From Luidia sarsii (taxonomy: Eukaryota; Echinodermata; Asteroidea; Paxillosida; Luidiidae), in assembly GCA_949987565.1 (NCBI GenBank), contig OX465107.1:15455805-15519804 (forward strand): DNA of 64,000 nucleotides, in the 5' to 3' direction. The translations under genes and the position numbers were made by a program. Below the pieces are notes generated by a model that ran no database searches, was not told where the DNA came from, and was given only the letters and a program-made list of their open reading frames with translations. Shown here in pieces: positions 1 to 9,500 of the stretch. Position 1 is the first letter of the stretch; every line of letters begins with the position of its first letter.

Positions 1-789
1 CAGGTCGGCCACCCAGCCGCTGAAAACCACCCGGTGACCGGTCGCCCACTCGGCCCGGGTCACGTTGGCCCGGACCGCCCGCCAGCGCCGGCCCGTCACG
101 TTGACCACCCCGAAGGCGGTGGGCGGCAGGTTGTCCACGCCCAGCACCCGGGCCAGGGAGAAGGTGTAGATCTCGCCCTGGACCAGGTCCAGGCTGTTGC
201 GGTAGCGGCAGCAGACCCGTCGCCCGTCCCCGAACGTCAGGAGCCGGTTCTGCGAGTGCCCGCAGCCCGGCGTCATCCCCACCACGTCCCGCTCTCTCAC
301 CGTCCTCGCCAACTCCTCCGAGCTCTCTGCCCTGATGGCCTCCCTCGTCACGGTGTCTTCCGATTCCTGACTCCAGTACACCCCGTTCGTCCAGGAGCTA
401 TTCCTCTTCGTATCGTGAATTGCACCCCCCGTATGAGAAGGAAGATCATCAGGGGACACGTCCAGTCCCGGGGATTCAATCAGCCTCCCGGTGGAGTCGA
501 CGGATAACCTCTCTCGACTGTCACCCGGGATCAGTTTGACCGGGAAGGGTTCATCCCCGACGAAGCCGGGCCTTCCAGGTTTCAAGGCAGCAGCTCCGCC
601 CGGAGTCTCGCCCCGTTCGCGGTTGCCTCCTCGCCGTCCCGCCTGCTGCCTCCTCGGTTCCCCGGCGCCGTGGGAACTCCGCCGGGAGACCGCCACCGCG
701 CAGACCAGAAGCGCCATCAGCACGGCCAGCCACAGTCTGACCGTCACGATCCTGGCGAGGTAGTGTTTCAGCAACAGTTGTGGCGACAT
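1..789 (-). CDS. FJX1: Four-jointed box kinase homologue (Fj/FJX1), N-terminal part, runs off left edge
   Basis: Seen: one uninterrupted 263-codon frame on the minus strand, starting at ATG 789-787 and still open at base 1. An in-frame TGA lies about 70 bases upstream and no other ATG lies between, so this start is the natural one. Residues 1-18 are basic/polar, 19-34 form a hydrophobic segment (LWLAVLMALLVCAVAV) followed by SRR, which fits a type II Golgi signal anchor. Residues 36-103 are a low-complexity Arg/Gly/Pro stem. Family motifs follow: NGVYWSQE (135-142), CGHSQNRLLTFGDGRRVCCRY (176-196, where the two ends are the conserved Cys-Gly and Arg-Tyr), QGEIYTFSLARVLG (204-217) with LPP (221-223), and WATGHRVVFSGW (248-259). 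N-X-S/T sequons sit at N130, N230 and N242. Known: Fj phosphorylates cadherin repeats of Fat and Dachsous in the Golgi to tune planar polarity and growth; FJX1 proteins are roughly 440 residues and often single-exon, so about 60% is here. The N-lobe pattern also resembles the FAM20 kinases. Inference: a functional orthologue; the catalytic C-lobe lies outside the window. Confidence 0.9.
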   Translation of the reverse strand, partial: MSPQLLLKHYLARIVTVRLWLAVLMALLVCAVAVSRRSSHGAGEPRRQQAGRRGGNRERGETPGGAAALKPGRPGFVGDEPFPVKLIPGDSRERLSVDSTGRLIESPGLDVSPDDLPSHTGGAIHDTKRNSSWTNGVYWSQESEDTVTREAIRAESSEELARTVRERDVVGMTPGCGHSQNRLLTFGDGRRVCCRYRNSLDLVQGEIYTFSLARVLGVDNLPPTAFGVVNVTGRRWRAVRANVTRAEWATGHRVVFSGWVADL

Positions 790-861
790 TGTCAACTCAT
801 CGCCCGGGCTCCTTCGGCTATAGATAGATTCTCCCCGTCTCCGTACAGCGGAAGGTATCCA

Positions 862-895
862 TCACTCCGTGTCCTTAAAGGAGATTTTGTTTATA
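862..895 (-). promoter_or_regulatory. Possible TATA-type core promoter of the four-jointed gene
   Basis: On the minus strand CTATAAAC (TATAAA at 895-890) lies about 100 bases upstream of the start codon at 789. A start site some 30 bases downstream would give a 5' leader of roughly 70 bases. The same stretch, a pyrimidine-rich run ending in TTTAAG before GACACGG, could equally be a splice acceptor of a 5' non-coding exon. Inference only. Confidence 0.25.
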
Positions 896-1777
896 GAAAA
901 AGAAAAAAGAAATGAAGAAAGGACAACAGTGAGACGGGTGCAAAGTATATACCTGGTTGGATTTGCCACTAGCCAAAAGTCGAGGATGGGAAAGGAGCAA
1001 TGGCAACCCGTGAGCTCGCTCGTTGTGTCGTCCGAGCAGGTATTCCAGAATGGTCCTGACTCTTTGGACGCTCGGTCATTTATCAAATGTTGACATGAGG
1101 GATGTTGGCCGGGGGTGTATTCACCCACAGACAGCTTCTCTACACCCCTCCCCTTTTGCACAGGGTTCGCTCTGGATCTGGAGACCATCCCAACGCTTAG
1201 CTCCCCGGGTCAGCGAGGGTCAACACACGTGGGAAAGAAAGAACATCCAACACTGGGCGTCTTGTAATACACGGATTAGGAGCTCCCCAAATCTGCCTCG
1301 GTATGCGGCCCATCGATTTTCTCTCGATCTCCCTCTGGCAAAGGGCCATATCACCACGAAACAGCGAGCCTCATAAAGGCCTTTGTGTGCACAATCCAAT
1401 CCGATCTGTTCGCCGATTGACTTCACGAAACAGCCGTCTATACCTGGCGCCCCCCTCACGCCACAGAAATCTGAAACAAAATGTAGGATGGATACACACT
1501 GTTGAACACATCTTGTCCAATTTAAGTTTAAAAGTATGATCTCCAAAGTTCTTATCACCAGAAATTAGTAATTTTTAACAAGGAGTACTAAGAATTCAAT
1601 TTATTTATCAGTTATAGTCAAATCTTGTCCAGCGATTTTATTTCCTTGTTACCCACGCTGTCTTTAAGTAATCCCCAGCTTATAGTCTGCGCGTAGCTGA
1701 GCTGGCAAGGAACAATCTTCACGCACACCGGGATATTTCCGTGTTCTGTGCTAAGCATCAGACGGTATCTATTTTGT
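896..1777. other. Unique non-coding sequence upstream of four-jointed
   Basis: No open frame here shows family motifs and no repeat signature was recognised. As the immediate 5' flank of the four-jointed frame it is the most likely place for a 5' untranslated exon or proximal regulatory sites, but nothing specific can be named. Confidence 0.4.
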
Positions 1778-2123
1778 GGGCGTGAATCTAGTGCATGCCT
1801 TGTGGAGACCTAGTCCAATAGGTTGAATAGGTATCACACGGACATTGTAAAGGTGTATATACGTATAGGTCTAGTTATCTCCACAAGGTTTTCACGAAAC
1901 TGGTATTTGGAAATAACTAAAAAAACGGGAAATTTGTGATGGGTAAGTGTTACAATTTATGTTATGTTCTAAGGGACATGCTTTTTAAATTTCTGCGCAG
2001 GAAAGTGAATGTGGTTGAAATGGGAGCATTTTTAAAACATCGTTTCTCACTCGGTTGTATGATAACAAAGCACTGTCTCCCTATAAAGGGATACACAAAT
2101 TAGTATGTGTGTGTGTGTGTGAA
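1778..2123 (+). repeat. Interspersed repeat family A, copy 1
   Basis: A ~350-bp dispersed repeat shared with 22045-22435 (inverted) and 24532-25010 (same strand). Diagnostic blocks in order: GGGCGTGAATCT, CTTGTGGAGACC, AATAGGTTGAATAGGT, GGAAATTTGTGATGGGTAAG, AGGAAAGTGAATGTGG, GAAATGGGAGCATTT, GTTTCTCACTCGGTTGTAT and a terminal ATACA...GTGTGTGTGT tail. An inner inverted repeat CCTTGTGGAGA / TCTCCACAAGG is present. No coding capacity is seen. It is probably a non-autonomous transposable element; the class is undetermined. Confidence 0.75.
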
Positions 2124-2663
2124 TGTTACATGAAATGCATGCAGTAACAGCTACGCGTTGCAATGACCGGCACATAATGGGGAAGGTAATTATACACCCG
2201 GTCGCCATGTTGTGCACACGGCGCTCATCTATGATAATTGTGGCCCATGATGCACTGCAAAAGACACCGGATGGGCAAGGCAGTAAACAAGACGATTTTC
2301 AATCAGATCGAGCCGACACAAAAGATTAGACAATGATGGCAAGATTACACGATAATCTATTCAGGTGCTTCGGGGAAGGTCAGCGAAACGCCATGCCTTC
2401 TTTTATGATTTCTATTCTATGGCCGTCTTATTCAGCCAGAAATTTGCAACAAAATAATATACATGTGTAGACCTACAGCGACAACAAATACTCATTTCAG
2501 TCCATATTTTATCCGTGATATTTTGCTGGTAGTTTTTGTTTGCGTCATATAGGTAGGCTGGTATTTCAGTAAAATAAGCTCGATGTGTATTTTAATTTTG
2601 GAATGCAGACTGCTAATTGGACCGTATTAGTATCCAATTTTGGTTCAGAATCATGACTTCTGT
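2124..2663. other. Unique AT-rich non-coding sequence
   Basis: Nothing recognised between the GT tail of repeat A and the CTGY tract. No frame here carries family motifs. Confidence 0.4.
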
Positions 2664-3105
2664 CGCATTGTCTGTCTGTTTGTCATTCTGCCTGACTGCC
2701 TTTCTTCCGGATCGCCTCTGCTTTCTGCCTGTTTGCCCACCTATCTGCCTGACGGCATGCCTGCCTGTCTAATGTCTTTCGACCTGCCTGTCTGCCTGTC
2801 TGTCTGTCTGCCTGCCTGTCTGCCTGTCTGTCTTTCGACATGTCTGTCTGCCTGTCTGCATATCGGCCTGTCTGCCTGTCTGCCTGTCTGCGTGTCTGCC
2901 TGTCTGTCCGTGTCTGTCTGACTGACTGCATGTCCGTCCGACTGTCTGCCTGCTATACCTGTCTAACTATTTGTCTACCTTGCTATCTGTATATCAACCT
3001 GCCTGCTTTTCTAACAGTCGTTTTGTCCGTCTATCTACCTGCCTTTAAGTCTGCTCGTCTGTCTATCTCCCCGTCTTTCTGCCTCTCTGTCTGCCACTCT
3101 TTGTG
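2664..3105. repeat. (CTGT/CTGC)n imperfect tetranucleotide tract
   Basis: Dense CTGT and CTGC units, degenerate at both ends and purest around 2790-2925. The Cys/Leu/Ser-rich open frames on both strands are a by-product of the four-base period. The same family occurs on the opposite strand at 14455-14790. Confidence 0.85.
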
Positions 3106-5880
3106 CTTGTCGTTTCTTGAGACCAAACGCTGCAAATACTTCCTGGGATACTGAGCAGTAAATCCATTCACCGTGTATGCCCTCCCCATTCAGTCAAAAT
3201 CTCCAACTGCTGTACCCTCCCAGCCAAAGGTTCATTTTGTTTATTCACTCCGGCACTTACTTGATTGTCATCACCCATGTAGTTTCTCTGTACCGCAGTA
3301 TTTCCCGTTAGAGATCGGAATCCCCCGTGTGAACTTTGCAAACTTTTACCAATCCGGCCCATGGACGTGACTAGGCAGGCCACCAAAAGCCCCAGCCACC
3401 TGCCTCCATTCAGCGCAGTGGGCTGAGCATACAGGGCGAGTGAATCAGCCGGATTTACGGTTAAGTCCCCTTCTTTTCATCGGCGGTGTTCGTCTGCTCA
3501 ACCGTGGGCTGCGTGTATAAATTTCGGAATATTCAGCGCTCAGAGATGGCGCGCACAGAACGCCCGTTGCCATAGTATGTGTGCTTTCCATTGAACAAAA
3601 CAAAATAACGACAAACAAAATGCTACAGTCATCGTTGCATGAGTGCGCGAGTTGAAACAATGCATAATGAAACGAGACTCGCGTCTGGCACCCCGACTGC
3701 TTCTTATGAAACGGAACGATTTTGGTCACGATATAATATTGTGTTGTTTTGATGGCTGTCTGTGCTTCGTGTATACATAATGATATTGCGTGTATATTTA
3801 AGAAGGGATTGCAGCCAAGTCGGCATTATTTAGATGAGATTGGAAGGTCTGCCTGGTGGAATTACATTTTACAATATGTAGAGTGATTGAGCGGTTTATT
3901 TATAAAGTTATCACTTAGTGTGCCAGTCCGTTCCCTATTAAGTGTGCACATTCATTATCTCTGATGTACATTCTGTGATAATGTGCATGCATTGTAGACT
4001 GATGTTGTCGAAAAAGTTCGAGGGATATTTAACTAAAATGTGCCTATACTCAGCCTCTACGAGTGTACTCTCCCCCGACTAGCCTGTCCAGCATGGCCGA
4101 TTTTAGTTCACGAGTGCTTTCTACACCCGTGCCTCTCCTCAGCACGACTATGTTACACATGTAGGCGATACTACGCCTACCACACCCTTAGGCCACTCCC
4201 TTGTGATGGCTGCCAAGGAATGAAACGGGCCATGCGGGAATTCCGGGATGCCTCGGCTATAATATCAATGCAGCAAGTCTAACTTCTTTTCTGAGAATGA
4301 GTATGGCTCCGAGAAGAGACATTATAATCACGACGAGGGGTAAAAAATATTTATCATTTGTCCTTTGGTGAATCTGTTATGGTTTTCACGGTGTTTTTTT
4401 TAAATAATGGGTTGTGTTTGTCCCACATTTTTATGCAGGTCCCTCATACTCAGGACTAAAACACCAGACCGGACTGGGACGATGAAATGAGTTGTATAGT
4501 TTACTTACACAGATAACCGCGCGAATCGATGCCGGAGTTGTCATGTAGCCTTCATTTCTGCCTGTCTCTGTGACGAGGTTCCCGATGGACGGAGACCCCT
4601 CCCCCGTGGATCGGCGTGACGCGGCCGGAAGGCGGCGATAACGGAACGGACGGACGGACGAACGTCGCAGGGCGAAACTTCAGACGTTCCGGAAAAAAAA
4701 CAGGAATAGCGGGAACGAGGTGAGTTGATCCTAGGGGAAGCCTGGCCAAAATCGAAACGTTTTTCCCATGCGTTCCTCCCGTACGATATATTTGATGGAG
4801 TCGGTCCCCTTGATCAGTGTAAACGGTATCATTTGTCACGACAGGACAGGGAGACAATAGAACTCATACTGACTCTATACTGACGCGCATGCACGGAATT
4901 ATGCCAGTTCGCGATGCGTCAATCGTCGATCCGACCCACCGGCTTCGTTGAATAGCGCCATCTATAGTTCCATTTCCTCGGCCATGGTTTGGCGCGTTCG
5001 AGTAAAAACCAAAATAGGCCTATCATTGTATCTTCTGCAGGATAGGGCGGTAATGTTAAAGACGCCATTTTTTGGCTACAGCTTCTATGCATTTCTTTTT
5101 ATCCGTGTCTACACCTTTACTTGAAGTCGTTGCTTAAATCACTGCTTAAATTACCATGTTAATTTAACAGACGAAACCAGACGTTTCTTTGAATACATGA
5201 AATGAAAACAAAAAGGAAAGGAAAATATATTAAAAAGAAAACAAGTAGATATCTTGATTGCTTGCTCGGCTCGGAGATTGAAGAAATTATCCGTTCAGTG
5301 TCCTAGAGGCTACGCAAATCGTTTCTAATTCTAACTTCTCGTCGAAACCACACTCTGAAAACCAGATGAGAGGAACAGGTATATTATATCCCTTGGATGG
5401 GAGGCGCTAAGGAGGGGCTATCTTCAAGGGTAAAGGCGGCGTCTCAGGCAGGGACGAGGGGAGTTAAGGGCCAGGGGGATGCGTTCAGTAAACGACTTGC
5501 CCCGCGATGAGTTGCGTGGCCGCCTTTGTTCGACACACATGTAATAGCTGTCGAGTCCTGCCCAATCTATTCCCGTGTATCGAGTCCAATCAGAAAGTGT
5601 ACATCTGCCCCCAGGCGGGGATTTCGATTCTCGGCCCTTATCCGGGCTGGACCCGACGGCTGTTCACAGATTGATTATTGTTTTTATTGGTTGGGGGTGT
5701 GGGGGGTAACAAGGTAACAGTCTCCATTTTCTTTAGAAATACAATCTTGCCGTGCCTGTCTAAAGTGCAAGTAATCACACATGCGGCTGCATGATAGGAT
5801 ATGTGCACAGGTAATGGCGATTTTCTTGGGACACAAAATCAATCCGTTTTTCTGTACAGAAAAATGGTTGAGGTCAGTCG
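3106..5880. other. Unique non-coding sequence, 2.8 kb
   Basis: No gene recognised. Items seen: a short fragment GAGTATGGCTCCGAGAAGAG near 4301 related to the element at 55430-55503, and a CTCF-like site (AGCGCCATCTATAG, minus) at 4954-4967. Frames in this stretch have no family features. Confidence 0.4.
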
Positions 5881-8587
5881 CCCTCGCTATAAACCTCTCT
5901 CGAAGTTGCCAATAGAGGGCGCTGTTTATTTTTCCGACTGACCCCCCCCTCCCCGACGTTCGTTTTGTCGCCGTGACAACGTGCGACACCCCCTCCCCGT
6001 TGTGACGGCTTTGTAACATATATCATTGGGGATGAAGGCCGGAATTGCTTCCATATGACACCGACCTCCCCGTAATCCTGGCTTGATTCGAACGGAAACT
6101 CGAAATTGAGTTTCCGTAACAGCATTCCTGTATTACCAGCGGACCGTTATTGGCAATGGCAATAGGCCGCGTTACCGCCACCGACGGTGGAGGGTTAAAT
6201 GCGTTCCACCTTAAAAATCCCCCCGAAACCGATCCCCCTTCCTTTAAGATCCCTATAAACTACCCGCCAATCTCCCACCAGATCCCCTTCACATCGCCCC
6301 AAGACACACACAGAAAAGAGTCCACCGCCACGTTTAGTTCTCTCCCCCATAGCAACGGGCTTCACTCAAGCCCCACACGCGCTCAACAAAACTAGGCTGG
6401 AAAAGACAGACCAAAAAAAAAAAATAAAAAAAAAGAAGAAGAAGAAAACAATATTGCAGAAATGTAATGACGGGCCGTACCGAGTTATATCATATAGGCC
6501 CTATACTATTTCAACCCGTATTCCGTGTCAACTCGCTAACCCAATAGCCTGGAAACTGGATCGCGCATTAACCCGCATTGGCGGGCACGGGATACAGTCG
6601 GGCACTTGTCAAATTGTAGCAGGCCTGCCTCTGAGTTAGCCAACCCTGGACCCCGGCCCCAAGACATATCAGGCATATTATTGAAACTGCTCACCGCTTG
6701 GATAAACAAAAAAAACTCACTCATTCCCTAAAAGAGATGCTTATAATTCTTATTGCAAGGTTTAAACCGGTCTGATGCCAGTGAGATATTAACACATGAT
6801 CTGGAGTGCAGTGGGCACGTTTCTAAAAAAAATAAAAAAAAATATATGAGTAACGGACAGAATAATGGATACGTGGACACATTATGAGACAGTCGTCAAT
6901 TTTTCACTCGACTTTGATTTGATTATATCATTGATTTTTTGTGCGCGTTTTCTCACTGGACTGCCTTGGCTTCCAATTTGTTTTGTTTTTTAGTTTTAAA
7001 GCGAGGCACCCAATGTCTTCGAATCGCCAGAGTTGTGTTTCTCTTCTCCTTCAGCGTGGAATGTAACACCTCACGAGACGCACTAAGAGAAATTCGTGAA
7101 TGAGAACGGGGAAACATTGATGTCCGTACAGTTTGACCACGAGAGAGGGCGCTATTTGGGAGCGTGTTCGCCATACGTGCTCTTGTACTGTATGCGCTTT
7201 TCTCTCACCAGTTGTGTATTATACATGTCAAATCTTCGGACGTAACATTCGTTGCTTTCAACGCCGCTTGGAGAATTCCTTTAAACGCGAACGATTCTGT
7301 GTTTGTCACTCAACTGAGAGAGTTTCCTTTTCAGTGACATAATTAGTGGCAAAAGATTGAACCGTGATTTGGAACGCCAAGTGTGTTCGCCAAACTTCAC
7401 ACCCCAACTTGACTCGACTTACGATAGACAGCCCACCGTACATTTTGATAGGCCATAATATGCAGTTTCTATACGCATCACTCACTGCCTTGCGATTGGT
7501 CGGAAGTTACACCGTAGAGTTTGATGTAACTGGCCACAGCGGTTAAAAGTTCAACTTCATATCAATTTCCTCAGAAGTGATTGCGCTTCGATTCACCCGG
7601 TAAAAGGAAATAACCTCTGCTAGCTTTACATGGAATTTTTGATATAGAACTTGTCATTACTTTGCTGCAAATAGCGCGATCATCGTCTATTTTGAATGTG
7701 CAGAAACAATACTATGAAGGCAACAGACGAGACAAAAAGAGCAAAGTTTACCGAGTCCTATTGAAAGGTGACACCTTGCAGATCTTGTCACTATACTTCT
7801 CACTCCGTGATGGTCCCCCCCCCCATATTGAGGATTCCTCCCGTCCCTGCCACTATAAAAAAAGAGTGAGGAAATCCTGGAGAATTGACCAAAAAAGCTC
7901 GGATTGTGAAGCTTTCACGGAGTCCGCTGCTTTCCATGGACGGAGAGGAGATAGAGGAATTGTCTGACCGAATAATAGGTGAATAGAGCCGGGTCCTGTA
8001 ACCGCCCCTTCCGCCCTCGTCTAATCCCCGCCGTGATCGAAAAGCTTCCTCCCGCCTTTGCACCTCTAATGAAAACAAACTGTTCGCTACTATAAATACC
8101 GGATGACATTTCGACATATTAAGTTTCAACTTCATCGCTGAAATGAGCTCCCTCCCTCTCTTTCCCCCCCTCCCCTCCCCCCACACTCATTCTCTCTAGC
8201 CCTGCGGGCTCGGGTGTAAGTTGCCGGACAGAAGCAGTCGCCCAGTGCCTGGCCGGTTTGACTGCCTTCGATTTTTTTTTCTTTCTTAATGCCCACAAGT
8301 GACACCCACATTGTTTACCCGAAAGCTGTGTCCACGATTCCCATCTCACCGTCTCAGAGTCGTCAGTCAGGAGACCCAAAAAGCAATCCGCACCGGCCCT
8401 ACCCTCCGAATCATTATCTGAACATGAAACATAGACGAGACAAATTAAACGGAACAAGCTAAAGCAAACACTTAGCGCATAACATACAGGCAGATATTGC
8501 ATTTCTATGGAAAGTGGAAACTGACGGCGAGCGTTTGAACAGTTGATTCGAGGCGGTTGACTGGTTTTTTTTGGGAGGCTCCACCTT
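5881..8587. other. Unique non-coding sequence with CpG-containing blocks
   Basis: No gene recognised. It contains CTCF-like sites at 5909-5924 and 7137-7154, a perfect inverted repeat at 6092-6117 (separate entry) and short A-runs near 6413-6435. The minus-strand 165-codon frame at 8119-8616 has no recognisable domain and ends in a Gly/Glu-rich run from a CT-rich stretch, so it is not called as a gene. Confidence 0.4.
6092..6117. repeat. Perfect 10-bp inverted repeat, 6-bp spacer
   Basis: ACGGAAACTC, spacer GAAATT, GAGTTTCCGT. Both arms carry GGAAACT. It could be a protein-binding dyad or the relic of a transposon end; the sequence does not decide. Confidence 0.6.
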
Positions 8588-8645
8588 CGGGCTGGGTGGG
8601 TCAGGTGATAGAGCACAGGTGCGTCAATCCAGCGGCTTGAAGTCA
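8588..8645 (+). repeat. tRNA-like (SINE) fragment cut by a MITE
   Basis: GGGTCAGGTGATAGAGCAC has a near-consensus polymerase III A box (8597-8607) and a D-arm-like GAGC. The expected B-box region (GGCTTGAAGTCA) is abruptly followed by the inverted-repeat element starting at 8646, which suggests insertion into a tRNA-derived repeat. Confidence 0.35.
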
Positions 8646-8878
8646 GGGCCCAATTTCGTGGTGCCGCTTTTGCGTGAAAACCTGCAAAGCATGGAAACCC
8701 CTCGTTGAATATAAACAGACAGCTAGCTATAATTTCATTTGGTACTTAGCATGCTAAACTTGCATTCAAATATTGTTTGCTTAGCTTAGGATCATGCAAA
8801 TGGCTGGCAACCTTTATTGAGTGAGGCTATTCATGCTTAAGCACAATTTTGTGCTTAAGCGGCTGTATGAAATTGGCC
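8646..8878. mobile_element. MITE with GGCCCAATTTC terminal inverted repeats
   Basis: GGGCCCAATTTC at 8646-8657 is mirrored by GAAATTGGCC at 8869-8878. Close to the right end is a perfect palindrome with GCTTAAGCACAA arms (8835-8846 and 8849-8860) around TT. It has no coding capacity, as expected for a non-autonomous DNA transposon. Elements opening GGGCCCAATTTC are, as I recall, common in echinoderm genomes; a search would test this. Confidence 0.7.
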
Positions 8879-9500
8879 ACAGATCCGTTAATTTTTTGTT
8901 CTCTCCTTTAATGTACTGCGGAGAAACCACAGCGTTGAGCTGTCTCATCGATGTGTGCTTGCGACCAACAGAGGGCGCGCTACATATACCTACTTCGCCC
9001 GAAAAATGCCGTGCCGTGCACCACCCCTATGATAGCCTACCACCAAGGCATCCAGCCACGTACACTGTGCGTCATTTCCTGCTTTAAAAAAAACCCTCCA
9101 ATTATTTTTTGAAAAACTTATTAATCGACGAGGAGTTTTGGTTGGCCGACACGTTATCACACGGGCTGATGTGATCGGAATGGACAGCGGGCAATAATTA
9201 TTACCAGCCAAAACCTCTCCACTTGACCGGCCTTCGAAAAGGAAGAAGAGCCAACGCATTGGGCCAAAGGCTCGGGCTTGAATGGTTTGTGTGCGTTTCG
9301 CCGCCCATCGCCTGCTGCCTCGTCCGGACTCTGGTCCGGACTCCGGCGTTCCGGCCGGATCGGATCACGCCCACCCGGACCGACCGAGGAGAAGGGAGAC
9401 GAGGGAAGTCGTAGCCTATGCGACCCCCGGCTTCCCGGATCGATCCGAGATTTTTCAGCCGAGTTGGGCACCGCGTATAATGCAGAGGGAAGTCGCCTTT
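8879..9500. other. Unique non-coding sequence
   Basis: No gene recognised. It holds a strong CTCF-like site CCAACAGAGGGCGCGC at 8965-8980 and a GC-rich block with GTCCGGACTC repeats near 9330-9350, then leads directly into the 26-bp array. Confidence 0.4.

Noticed and set aside
2640..3154. Cysteine-rich small secreted proteins on both strands
   Set aside because: Cys/Leu periodicity follows from the CTGY tetranucleotide tract and appears in several frames.
8119..8616. 165-codon minus-strand protein
   Set aside because: No recognisable domain; one end is derived from a CT-rich run and the frame crosses into the tRNA-like repeat.
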